Part shown: positions 1 through 9,420 of the stretch, one piece after another
How positions within the stretch are numbered: position 1 is the first letter of the stretch
How the letters are laid out: every line of letters starts with the position of its first letter
Assembly (NCBI RefSeq): GCF_958450345.1
Contig: NC_088780.1
Coordinates: forward strand, 35,115,667 to 35,179,666
Length of the DNA stretch: 64,000 bases
Direction: 5' to 3'
Origin: Calliphora vicina
Lineage: Eukaryota > Arthropoda > Insecta > Diptera > Calliphoridae
Program-made: the position numbers and the translations under genes
The notes under the pieces: model-generated
The model's database searches: none
What the model was told of the DNA's origin: nothing
Seen by the model: the letters and a program-made list of their open reading frames with translations, nothing else

Positions 1-120
1 AACTCAAATATAAAAAACTCAAGTATATAAATATAAAAACTCAAAATATCTAAATTCGCTAATAACTGGGCCAATAAGCGTTTAATCAAGAAAAGGAGCT
101 TGATCTGTGATTATTTTTAG
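1..120 (-). repeat. Copy of an unclassified dispersed repeat (partner at 38907-39085)
   Basis: The reverse complement of the first 120 bases matches 38907-39085 closely. Both carry TTGATTAAACGCTTATTGGC, then AGTTATTAGCG, then TTTAGATATTTTGAG and an AT-rich stretch. No coding potential and no terminal repeats were recognised. This copy is cut by the window edge, so its full length is unknown. Confidence 0.7.
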
Positions 121-124
121 TTTC

Positions 125-365
125 TTGACAACAGGTTATTTGTCTCTAAAACTGAAACCGATAATTGGTCTAAAACCGAAACCGACAATTATTCTTCGGT
201 TTTTACTTTTAAACTATTTTCAGTAGCAAAATTCAAAATTAAGAAATGAAATACAAAATTTTTATTTGTATTTATTTAAAAACAAATTGATGTAAAAATA
301 TTTTTAGACTTCTAAACCGATCGGTTTTCAGTTTTTTAAAACCGAAATCGTGGTTTTGAATTTCT
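125..365. other. AAACCGA-rich stretch
   Basis: The motif AAACCGA and its complement TCGGTTT recur several times (for example near 155, 175, 200, 315 and 345) in otherwise AT-rich DNA. This looks like a short degenerate repeat. No gene or transposon end was recognised. Confidence 0.3.
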
Positions 366-399
366 TCGGCTTTTTGGAAACTCTACTTCTCATACGATC

Positions 400-910
400 G
401 TTACGCTTCGTGTTAAGTAATTATTCGTTACAAAAATTATTTTCTTTTATATGTGCGTTCAAGCAGCATTTCAGATATACAAAATCGCTTTCAAGATCTC
501 TCATCTTCAGTTTATTTCCCTGCACTTGGATGAATCCTACTGTTTACAAAAGTTTTGAAACTGATGATTGATTTCGCAAACTCTTGTTGAGTTTTACAAC
601 AATCCAATTCTTGGTCTTCAATCTTTTGTGGCTGGCCTTCTGAACCGAACAAATGTCTCTCACATTCAAATCGATGGAACACATTCACCATAAGCTTCGG
701 TGAGGAATCGGTGTTCTTCACCGGCACTTTTTATATTAAATAAGTAAAGCAAAACTTCCCGCATATGACGCTTTGTTGGCACAAAAAAAAATATTCAATA
801 ACTAAATGAGAATAAATGACAGATATGTAGTTTTCAAAATTTCATATACGTTATTAAAACCAAAAACTGCTTTCAAAAGCTACGCCATTTTTAAGTCATA
901 CACCCAATAT
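400..910 (-). mobile_element. 5' fragment of a mauritiana-type mariner transposon
   Basis: Read on the minus strand, it starts at a terminal sequence TATTGGGTGTATGACTTA (reverse complement at 892-909). It runs through the transposase N-terminal region, including PKLMVNVFHRF, KIEDQELD, a QQEFAKSI-like helix-turn-helix piece and RIHPSAGK. The match to the other mariner copies fades near 400, so the catalytic DD34D core is absent. The frame is also disturbed, and the element cannot be active. The same end occurs at 3040-3065, 11760-11790 and 17206-17230. Naming the subfamily mauritiana/Mos1-like comes from the peptide motifs; confirming it needs an alignment. Confidence 0.75.
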
Positions 911-1739
911 ATCCAGCGCTGTATTAGAATATACATACATGTATAGATAAATGTTTGTTTCAAATAACTATTAAAGGAATTAAATCCTTTAAATGTCTGC
1001 TTGTAATACCGTATTTAGTCATTCATTCACTGTTTTCTTTTTTTTTTGTATCAAATTGTTTTGTTTTTAATTTTTCATACAGTTTTTGTTGTCGCTGTTG
1101 TTGCATGTACTTACGTTACGTTCTGCTTACAAAACGGATTAAAAGGTTGCCCCAAAGCCAAATACACACTTTAAATAAGTATGTAATTTATATGTATAGT
1201 TATGTGCCTCAAACATGCCATGATGGCAGAACGACAAAGGATTGTATTATTGAAAAATATTCGCAATCATCATCCTGAAAGTATGATGATTGCAATCAAT
1301 TGTCTGAAGTTTATAAAAAAAGAAAACAAAATCAGTCAAGAAATTGAACTTCTATGTCTTAGAAAGTATGGACCAAGAAGCATATTCTTTAAGACAGCAA
1401 ATATTGTTAATCATGCTAAACTTTTGTCTACCCAATATTTATGATAGCCGTTTAGGGATAAGGAATAATATTCAATTGGAATTTCCTCAATTGCAGTGAA
1501 AAATGGTATGGTTTGAAAATTTCGCAGTTTTTTCAGATCATCTACTTTTTCTCATACTTATCCTAATATTTCATTAAATGAGAATGTCAAAAAGTGCCAC
1601 TATATTTCATTATTATGTGGAAGCAACGGTGGAAAGTTGAATATATGTATCCATATAATTCTTGCAAAGCTACGAAATACGATTTATTTTAAATTACGCT
1701 TTATGATTACATTCTCTTACTATGAGACATAACTACAAC
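911..1739. other. AT-rich DNA, nothing recognised
   Basis: An 80-codon plus-strand frame at 1202-1444 has no motif I recognise and AT-driven composition. I see no splice-supported exon, RNA gene or terminal repeat here. Confidence 0.5.
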
Positions 1740-1812
1740 AATATTTGTTTGTAGCTGTTGTTGTTGCCATTATGTTGCATTCATTGTTTGTTGTTGTTGT
1801 TGTTGTTGTTGT
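1740..1812. repeat. (GTT)n / TTG-rich microsatellite
   Basis: TTG/GTT triplets are frequent throughout and uninterrupted over about 1788-1811. This is a simple repeat with no coding frame. Confidence 0.85.
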
Positions 1813-1929
1813 ATGTAGCATGCTGTAAGTAAGTAAATATGTATGCAAGTAGACGTTTTTTTTCAATGGTTAACAAATACAATGAATGCAATGAAACTAC
1901 AACACGCAATCATATGTTAGTCACGTAAT

Positions 1930-2135
1930 TTTATTGCAGCAACAAGAACCAGCAGCAGTTACAACGGCAGCAACAAAAACAACAACAACTTCAGCCAACA
2001 ACATTCAAGTAACGATCTAGCAAAGTACCACCAGCATAACCGGCAGCATTAACAGCAACAAAAACTTACATGCAACAGCCTCTTTATGCAGCAGTAGCAT
2101 CATTGTCATGAGTAATAACAACAACAACAGCAGAA
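1930..2135. repeat. CAA/CAG-rich low-complexity stretch
   Basis: Imperfect CAA, CAG and CAACAA triplets dominate on the plus strand, the complement type of the GTT tract just upstream. Such tracts encode poly-Gln in flies, but stop codons break every frame here, so it is treated as non-coding. Confidence 0.7.
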
Positions 2136-2147
2136 ACAACAACGATT

Positions 2148-2200
2148 AACAAGTAAGAAAGTATAGTCGGTCAAGTTCGACCATATGATATCCTACAATG
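2148..2200 (-). mobile_element. 3' end of a mini-me/Helentron-like element
   Basis: AACAAGTAAGAAAGTATAGT followed by a CGGTCAAG...GACC stem is the reverse complement of the end of the 7010-7722 element. Only the terminal part is present; the neighbouring mariner starts right after it. Confidence 0.65.
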
Positions 2201-2209
2201 AATATATGA

Positions 2210-3062
2210 GTAAAAACTGTTTTCTTTTTTTTTAAATTTAAATTTTTGTTCGATGTTGTCGTGTACCGCTTTTGCGAGTGAATACAAAAGTTATAACGAT
2301 TTTAAGATGGAATTACATCGCTTGCTTATCAAAGCGTATAGTGAATGTGCCAGCAGTTTTAATGGGAGAGAGAGAAGGTTTGTGCGGTTCAGAAGTGGTG
2401 ATTTTGACACGGAAGACAACTATCGCCCAGGCCAGTCAAAAAAGTTTGAAGACCAAGAGTGGCCGTCCGAATACTATATGTTTCGATCTATTCAAAACGA
2501 TATCGCTGGGATACGCTTCACTTTGGAACATTGGGTATTCGAAATTGGCTTGATTCGTTCTTGGCTTCAAAAGATGAGCAGTTATTTTGGCTCGCAATCC
2601 ATATGTTGCCAGAAATATGGGAAAAGGTCATAGCTAACAATGGCGAATATCTATATATATAAAAGTGAAATGGTCCATGTATGTAATGGCATCACGTGAG
2701 AACGGCTGGAGCGATTTGGCTGATTTTTTTTTATTCGATTTGAAATTTTCAGGAGATGGTTTGTAAAGAAAAAAAATTAAAAAATTCCTGGTAAAACTCT
2801 GATTTTTTTTGAGTCCAGTCAACTCTAATAAAAGAGCTCCCTAAAGTATGCAGTACAAATTTAGATATTTTATTTGCAAATAAATAAGAACAGGCAGGTG
2901 TATTTGGGTTGGAGAAACTTGAAGAACTAACATTAGTAAATGCTACCGGGCGAAGGCGTGGCGGTCAACTAGTTTTGAATAAATTTACGTTGTACAAATG
3001 TGTCAAAATAAAAGCTAAATGTTTGAAAAAATTCCGCATTTTTAATTCATACACCCCACATT
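2210..3062 (+). mobile_element. Internally deleted mariner (mauritiana type), interrupted by a Helitron-like element
   Basis: The frame at 2253-2633 shows the mariner N-terminal motif FRSGDFDTED followed by PGQSKKFEDQEW. It then jumps straight to the C-terminal part (YYMFRSIQNDIAG, and in the neighbouring frame DSFLASKDEQLFW and LPEIWEKVIANNGEY). The DD34D catalytic core between these parts is missing, so this copy is a deletion derivative. The coding part ends near 2645, where a 323-bp element is inserted. The mariner 3' end resumes at 2973 (TTTTGAATAAATTTACGTTG) and finishes with the terminal repeat near 3040-3062. It is non-functional. Confidence 0.8.
2650..2972 (+). mobile_element. Non-autonomous Helitron-like element nested in a mariner
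   Basis: The insert begins TCTATATATATAAAAGTG after an A (2649). It ends in a GC-rich stem-like stretch (ACCG...CGGT, 2945-2965) and then CTAG before a T (2973). A^TC...CTAG^T without target duplication is the classical Helitron insertion signature. Uninterrupted mariner copies in this window run directly across the junction, which fixes both ends. There is no Rep/helicase coding. The element at 58919-60038 has the same 5' end. Confidence 0.65.
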
Positions 3063-5190
3063 ATTTGAGATTTTTTCTTCAATATTTCCATCTATATAAT
3101 TTGTTTGCTAAAATTTTAGCTTGAAGTTAAATTTATTCGAATACTCGACAATTATTAATCGAATAATTTTTTTTCTAAACTGAAAATTTTATTCATTCGA
3201 TTAAAAATATTGTTTTCCTCGATTATTCAAATAATTTTTACTCGAATGTCAGCTCTATTCTCTATAATTTCAGGTGGGTGTTAAGCTATTATTTTGAGGC
3301 GTTACAAACCTCAGCATCAATGTATAATACCCTCCCCCCTATGGTTGTGTAGGGTATACAAAACATGAATGTATAAAGTTTGCAACATTAATATCAACCA
3401 CAATGTGTCTGTCTGTCTTTTCGTCCGTCCGTCCTTCCTTCCCTCTACTGTTAACTATCATCAGCAGGGATTTCGTTTTTAGTATGAATTTTTTTTGTGT
3501 TCTGTTGGATTCAGTTTTTGTGACAGTAGATTACTTTTTATTTGCTTGTATTTTTCGTTGTTGCTGCTGTCATTTTCCTTTTCCAGTTGTTGTATTTAGT
3601 ATACAATTTCAAACCATTAATTCGTGAGGTTTTCATTGTTTGTTGCAACTTGCAGGCAAAGAAGGGTAAATGTATTTAAGTACATATTACAATTGTTGTT
3701 TTTTTTTCATTTTTACTACTTACGTTACTTTTTATAGTGTATTTAATTTACTTGGGTTTTTTCCAATTTAATTTTAAGCCTTCTCTTTTTTAAGGGAAGT
3801 TGAAAGCTCAGTATAGCAAACATAAAAAACTAGTTTTAAGGATTAAGAACGTTCAAAAAACCTAATAAAACTAAAAAAACATATTTCGTAAATTCTGACA
3901 TTGTTAATGCCTAAAACTAGCTTAATTTTCTTAAACATTTTTTCAGTTAAATACAAAAATCTTTAAGATTCTTTTAGTTATTATAAATCTTTTTATTGTC
4001 GGCCTGGATTTAGACTACAACTGCTGCCAAACAAACAATCTGTGTAATTTTTATTAATCATTAATGGCCTGCTATTGCCACACACAAAATTAATGCTTAA
4101 AAATTCTACCCCTTTTTCCCCCTTTAAGACCTAAAAATGTTGCAAGTTGATATAAGCAGCTCCATAAATAACCATTATCATAAACTAAAAGATTATTCGA
4201 CTTAAACTGATAACATTTTTCAGTCGTTTTTTCAGCTGTATATTTAATTTTAGTTTGTTTTTATTATAAATGTTGGCCATAATTTAAACATTTACCTCAC
4301 CATTCATTCCACCCTTTTTTTCGTTCGTTCTAGCTGTTCAGAAAATAATTTGTAACGTTTTTTTTTTTGGATTTTGTTCGTCTTCGTATATTGCTGCTTC
4401 TCATTTCTTACGAAATAATCGGATTAAAATCTTTCAGTTCAGTTTGTGTTTAGTTTCAATTTTATACCTAAAACCCCAGAGGAAAGAATAGGGGGGGAGG
4501 GCACCAGAACCAACAACAAACAGCAAATCAACATTTTAAGCCAAAACTTAAATGGAAAAAACCAGAGAGGAAGGAGTAAAATGAATATAAAAATCACAGT
4601 AAGTTTAAGCTTTAGCTAAAGGCAAAATATATTGTAAATTTTCCTTGTCTTTTTGGAATAAGTATATCTATTTATTCATGTTTATCAGCTGAATATCAAG
4701 GTGGTGGTTGTAGATTTTTTTTAGTTTGCTGCAGCTTAATGAATTCCTAGCATCTTGGCAGCAATTGTAATTGCAAAATTCAACAACAACATTACGTTGT
4801 TAAAGTTTTGTTGGAAATTGTTGCCAATTGACCCCTAAACTATGTATTTCTTTTTTTTCTTAGGAGTTATTTTCCTGACTTGAAGTAAGTGGACAAAAAT
4901 GGAATATTTAATGATTTTTCATGTTTAGCATTTAAGCAAATGATTTGATTTGTATGTTAGATAAAATGTGTCAAGAATTCGTTGTAAAAAATAGAATAAA
5001 TAGAGGTTATATAAAAGGATTTCTTAAGAACAATAAGAATATAAATATGAGACTAAATAATGATTAGAGTCACTTTCATTTAGGGGCATAAAATGCTGTG
5101 GCCCTTCACTTCTATCATCTATCTAAGTACTCTAAGTACAAAGGTACTGTAATTGAAAAACTTTTAACTTTTGTTCTAAATAAAAAGTTG
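3063..5190. other. AT-rich, mostly single-copy DNA
   Basis: Apart from a short GTCY-containing fragment at 3295-3445, I see only homopolymer runs and AT-rich sequence. No gene was recognised. Confidence 0.5.
3295..3445 (+). mobile_element. Partial mini-me-like fragment
   Basis: ATACCCTCCCCCC...GTAGGGTATA is followed about 50 bases later by GTGTCTGTCTGTC and GTCCGTCCGTCC. This order (stem-like ATACCCT/AGGGTAT, then a GTCY run) is shared with the longer copies at 7.9 and 11.8 kb. The conserved core between these parts is degraded. Confidence 0.5.
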
Positions 5191-5194
5191 AATT

Positions 5195-5615
5195 TTTATA
5201 CCCTTCACCTTATTTGTCATTCCGTTTGCAATTTCTACATTTTTCATAGCCATATCCGTCTGCCCGTCTGTATATTGAAATCAAATAACCCAAATAACTT
5301 ACATACATGATTTAAACATCAATATATTCCCTGTAGGCCCGGTTCAGATGCTACTTAAAATCGAGAAAATCAGACCACAAATGGCTGAGATATAAGGACA
5401 ACCTCGATTTTCGGCCTATTTTATATATCTGGATTATTATGTCATTAATATAGACAATATAGGCAACGAAGTATATAACGCAATAGTAATTCGGAGCTAC
5501 AATGTGTCAAATTCGGGAAAATTATTTTAAAACCCGAATTTTTTTCACCAATAAAAATTTTTTTCTCTAATAAATTACAAAAACAAGTTTTTTCAAATAA
5601 AAAAAAAATAAAAAA
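5195..5615 (+). mobile_element. mini-me/Helentron-like element, 5' part and body
   Basis: It contains TTATACCCTTCACCTTATTT, TGTCATTCCGTTTGCAATTT, a short GTCTGCCCGTCTG run, and AAATCGAGAAAATC followed by a GGCTGAGATATAAGG segment. The same order occurs at 5617-6110 (inverted) and 15825-16150. No long ORF is present, as expected for this non-autonomous family. Confidence 0.7.
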
Positions 5616-5616
5616 A

Positions 5617-6110
5617 CAAGTAAGAGAGCTATATTCGGCTGTGCCGAATCTTATAAACCCTTCAACAAATTATACTTTAAAATTATTTTTTTTAAATATT
5701 TTTAGGTAAACAAAATTTAATTTTTTTTTGTAATCGTTTTGCAAAATTTTTTTTCCAAATTTTTTTTAAATTTAAAATATTTTTTTTTTTTAAATTTATG
5801 AAAAATTATTTTTTGGTAAAAAAAAATATTTTACCCGATTTTGACCCATTGTAGGTCCAACTAACTATATATACATCGTTGCAATGGTCTTTGAAATATC
5901 TATCATTAGATATCCATATTGTGTATATTAATGACTTAGTAATCCAGATATAGATCAAAAATGGGTCAAAAATCGAGGTTGTCCCGGTTTTTGCCTTATA
6001 CCTCAGCCATTTGTGGTCCGATTTCGTCGATTTTAAATAGCAACCGGGCCGGAAGAATTCTCGATATATTGATGCCACTTCATTTCGTTTTTGAGTTTAC
6101 GGACTTGACC
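5617..6110 (-). mobile_element. mini-me/Helentron-like element, inverted copy
   Basis: Read on the minus strand, this ends in the hairpin ATTCGGC-ACA-GCCGAAT (5633-5649) followed by CTCTTACTTGTT. The body matches the neighbouring plus-strand copy: a GGCTGAGGTATAAGG segment, GACAACCTCGATTTTTGACC, and a TGGATTACTAAGTC segment. The two copies therefore lie tail to tail. Confidence 0.7.
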
Positions 6111-6502
6111 AATTCCAAACCTTTACAGGCTTATAATAAATTTTAAAAATCATATTTTTATATTTTAAAGAGGAGTCATCACCAAAGTCGTAAAGATTTT
6201 CTAATAGCTTCAGTCTTAAAATTTGTTTGTTCATTAGGAATGACAATGCTGTAAACTTTGCTGCCAACAAATTTTTCATTTATCTACATTCCTGCATTAT
6301 GTTTTGCTTATATATGCTTCTGATAATCCTTCACTTTTACAATTTTATTCTTCATTGACATCATTATCAGAAATTGCATATGGGTAATTCCACGTGAATG
6401 ACAACCACGACTGAAATAACAAAAACCTCTGAAAGTTTTTATCAAGATGATATGAAGAGGAGAAAACACAAAAATGTTACTATGTGAAAGTATTTAGAAC
6501 TT

Positions 6503-6653
6503 AAGTTACGTTTCCGCATACACCGTAATCGGCACCGAAAACGAATTTCCATACATTTGCACCGAAAAATAGTTCGTTTCAGAACATTTTTCCGGTGCAA
6601 ATGTATGGAATTTCGTTTTCGGTGCCGATTACGGTGTATGCGGAAACGTAGCT
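6503..6653. repeat. 151-bp near-perfect foldback (hairpin MITE-like)
   Basis: The left arm AAGTTACGTTTCCGCATACA continues with CCGTAATCGGCACCGAAAA and a CATACATTTGCACCG segment. It is mirrored by the right arm, ending in TGTATGCGGAAACGTAGCTT, with only two or three mismatches over about 65 bp. The small centre near 6572-6586 holds GTTCGTTTCAGAAC. Arm identity this high implies a recent origin or strong selection for pairing. No clear target duplication was seen. Confidence 0.85.
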
Positions 6654-6717
6654 TTATTCAACATTTTAAGGGCAAAAATAATAGCTTAAACTGACTATTA
6701 CTACGTTTATACACACG

Positions 6718-6796
6718 GCTTATTCGCAAATAAAAATATTGCATTTAGAATAATTTGCCGCATAAACAGTGAATTCATTTTTTATTTGCGAATAGC
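6718..6796. repeat. Short inverted repeat (79 bp)
   Basis: The arm GCTTATTCGCAAATAAAAAT is inverted as ATTTTTTATTTGCGAATAGC. The left flank CTACGTTTATACACACGG resembles the start of the foldback at 6503 (TTACGTTTCCGCATACACCG), so it may be a decayed relative. Confidence 0.6.
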
Positions 6797-7009
6797 TAAC
6801 TCACGAAAACAATTCCTGATTAACGACACTATTTGCAAATAAGATTTTAAGCATTGCCATATGTTTTAACGTTTTTAGTTTATTAAGACGTTTTTAAAAT
6901 ATTTCATTGTGTTTTTGCATTACTTGGATTGCAAAACAAATATGAATTTTAGATTCTATCTCAGCCATTTTGCATTTTTGTATTATGCGTGTGTGCAGAT
7001 GTGTGTAAC

Positions 7010-7722
7010 GCCCAAAAATATTGGTGTAACACCCACCTTAAAGCATACCGATCGACTTAGAATCACTTTCTGAGTCGATTAAACAATGTCCGTCCGTCTG
7101 CCTGGTTGGTTGGTTGGTTGGTTGGCTGGCTGGCTGGCTGTCCATGTAAACCTTGTGCGCAGAGTACAGGTCGCAATTTTGAAGATATTTCGATAAAATT
7201 TGGTACATATAATTTTGTTCGGCCCAAGGACAAAGCCTATTGAAACTGGCTGAAATCGGTCCATTATTTCACCTAGCCTCCATACAAATGTCCTTCCGAT
7301 ATTGGACTTTATCGGTCATAAATGTTTAATTTATGTATGTATCACCACAAATTCCGCTCCAAATAAGTTTTATACATATCAAATTCATGTTACCAAATTT
7401 TGTTACGATCGGTCCATAATTAGTCATAGCTCCCATATATACCCGCTTCCGAAAATCACTTTAACGTGCTTAAATCACTTAAAAATGTTGGTATATACAC
7501 AAAATTCAACATAAATAACTTTCATATAGACATAAATCACTCGACCTAATTTTATGGTGATCGGTCCATAATTGGTCATAGCCCCCATATAAGGCCCACT
7601 TCCGAAAATCACTCGAAAATATAAATTATTGAAATTTTAAAAGAAAAATGTTTTTGTTCATTTACTTGGTGCAGGGTATTATATGGTCAGGCTTGACCGA
7701 CCATACTTTCTTACTTGTTTTT
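7010..7722 (+). mobile_element. mini-me/Helentron-like element, long form
   Basis: It starts with a CACCTTAAAGCATACCGATC region and has the conserved GAGTCGATTAAACAATGTCC core followed by a GTCY-type run that has turned into GGTT and GGCT tetramers. The body holds repeated CATAGCTCCCATATA...CTTCCGAAAATCAC units (near 7425 and 7577). It ends in GGTCAGGCTTGACCGACC and TTTCTTACTTGTTTTT. The same terminal segment occurs inverted at 2148-2200. No coding frame is present. Confidence 0.75.
7100..7142. repeat. (GGTT)n-(GGCT)n microsatellite inside a mini-me element
   Basis: About four GGTT tetramers are followed by about four GGCT tetramers, exactly where other copies carry GTCY repeats. Confidence 0.9.
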
Positions 7723-8237
7723 TAATTGAATAAGTTAGCGGCGAAAATTAACAATTAGCATGTTGTATGAAATGAATTTGACTCTAATAGTTTTTTTGCT
7801 ATTATCATCTTGTTGTTTGAAACCGAATATATATTGTTTTACTATAAGATTAAAATCTGTCGCTTACGGCATGTCACGTACGATATTAAATTTTATTTAT
7901 TATAACGTCATCCAAAGATTGTTTTTTTACCCTTCAGCTTCGTGAGAAGGGTATATATAAGTTTGTCATTCCGTTTGTAATTTCTACATTTTTCATTTCC
8001 GACCCTATAAAGTATATATATTCTGGATCCTTATAGATAGCGGAGTCGATTAAGCCATGTCCGTCTGTCTGTCTGTCTGTCTGTCTGTTGAAATCAATTT
8101 TCTGAAGGCCCCAGATATCTCCGGGATCCAAATCTTCAACAATTCTGTCAGACATACTTTCGAGAATTTTGCTATTTAAAATCAGCAAAATCCGTCCATA
8201 AATAACGGAGATATGAGCAAAAATCCGAGACAACCTT

Positions 8238-8525
8238 TGCGTATTTTGTTTTTTTTTGTGTTTTGTTTCTTTTGGCGTTGTTGTTGTTTTTTATACAACT
8301 AAACTTTTGTTTGGTTGTGTGTTGGTTTTTTGGACAAAAAATCAACAAATCGTATGTTTGAATGTGCATGCTTTGCGTATTTTGTTTTTCTTTTGGCGTT
8401 GTTGTTGTTTTTTATACAATTAAACGTATGTTTGGATGTGTGTTGGTTTCATTGCCTTGCGTATTTTGTTTTTGTTTTTTCTTTTGGTGTTCTGTTTCGT
8501 TTGGCGTTGTTGTTGTTTTTTGTGT
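8238..8525 (+). repeat. Three diverged tandem units, GTT-rich
   Basis: CTTTGCGTATTTTGTTTTT followed by TTGGCGTTGTTGTTGTTTTT recurs at about 8238, 8372 and 8457. The first two copies also share TGTTTGG...GTGTGTTGGTTT. Plus-strand frames of 62 and 109 codons here are low-complexity translations, not genes. Confidence 0.75.
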
Positions 8526-8577
8526 TCTTGATAAATTTAGGATGCTGTAAGCTGAAAGTGGGCAATGTACATACATA

Positions 8578-9126
8578 CAGTGAATGTCACTTAAAATCGT
8601 ACACCATAGTAGTCAAATTGTATTCATTAGTTTTAGAAAGTTGATGTTTTGGAAATATTTTAAAATGCTATTTTTATATTGTGTGTGCTACTTATTACCT
8701 ATCAGAAAATTGGGTATAATTTTAATTGCCCTTATCCACAAATAAAAAAATTGGTTAAGACTGTCAGTGCCCAGAATATCAACGCTGCATTTAAAATCGT
8801 AAAGGCACTAAAAAATAACAAATGATACCCTACAAAGTATTAGGATTATTTAATATTAACAATTTTTTTAATTTTTAACGTTTTAATTATAATTTAATAT
8901 AATTGTACGAATTTAAGTGAAATATGAATTTTGTGATGTTCTTTAATTTTCATCAATATTTTTTTAACGAATTGAGGTTTTGTTAACTTTTTTGTTGAAA
9001 TACATATTTTTTGTTCCAATTAATAAAATGACTTTTAATTTTTTATATAATCACAAATTATTGCCTGTATAATTTCATAATATTTAAAAAAAAAATATGT
9101 TGTACGATTTTGAGTGACACTCACTG
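8578..9126. mobile_element. Tc1/mariner-type MITE (549 bp), TA target site
   Basis: The terminal inverted repeats begin CAGTGAATGTCACTTAAAAT on the left and CAGTGAGTGTCACTCAAAAT on the right (reverse complement), 26 bp with two mismatches. A TA lies on each side (8576-8577 and 9127-9128). The interior is AT-rich without an ORF, so it is non-autonomous. Confidence 0.85.
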
Positions 9127-9269
9127 TACCTATATACTAATTATAAAAAATAATGATGCATCCACAACAAAGGTGAAGGGTATATAAGATTCGGCATAGC
9201 CGAATATAGCACTCTTACTTGTTTATTTTAATATGACGGATTGTAACGGAACAATATTTGGTTTAGTGC

Positions 9270-9420
9270 CTGACCAACGTCATTCTCAAAGAATCCCAAA
9301 ATCCAAACAGTGACTTTTCGGTATACATTGGACGTTCTGGGATCTCATGTGGATTGGTATCGTCCCAAATTCGGCAATTTTGTATATTGACGTTCACATT
9401 CACCTAGAAATTGGCCTCAC
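9270..9420 (-). pseudogene. Fragment of a DDE transposase (DUF4817/DDE_3-type family)
   Basis: Minus-strand translation gives a TIPIHMRSQNVQC-like stretch in one frame. Across frames this corresponds to the family segment WDDTNPHE followed by a KVTVWxG-like part. The homologous segment at 22290-22400 is better preserved. Only about 50 codons remain and the frame is lost. The family is recognised from motifs common in insect genomes. No ends are visible. Confidence 0.5.

Larger units (their letters stand above)
7928..9222 (+). mobile_element. mini-me/Helentron-like element carrying two internal additions
   Basis: The 5' part has CCCTTCAGCTTCGTGAGAAGGG (stem), TATATAAGTTTGTCATTCCG, the core GGATCCTTATAGATAGCGGA and GTCGATTAAGCCATGTCC, and then six GTCT repeats. 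The 3' end is a GTGAAGGGTATATAAGATTC segment with the hairpin ATTCGGC-ATA-GCCGAAT (9189-9205) and CTCTTACTTGTTT. Between these lie a triplicated GTT-rich segment (8238-8525) and a complete Tc1-type MITE (8578-9126), so the element was longer-lived than its insertion. Confidence 0.75.

Noticed and set aside
1202..1444. 80-codon plus-strand frame as a possible host exon
   Set aside because: No recognised domain, no clear splice sites, and composition typical of AT-rich background.
3063..5190. LTR retrotransposon
   Set aside because: No TG...CA long terminal repeats, primer-binding site or gag/pol frames could be found here or elsewhere in the window.
6503..6653. miRNA precursor
   Set aside because: The arms are about 65 bp of nearly perfect pairing with a small loop, longer and more perfect than a typical animal pre-miRNA. 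A foldback element is more likely without small-RNA data.
8315..8644. 109-codon hydrophobic Cys/Val/Leu/Phe-rich frame
   Set aside because: It covers a triplicated GTT-rich segment in a transposon. The hydrophobicity comes from GTT and TTT codons.
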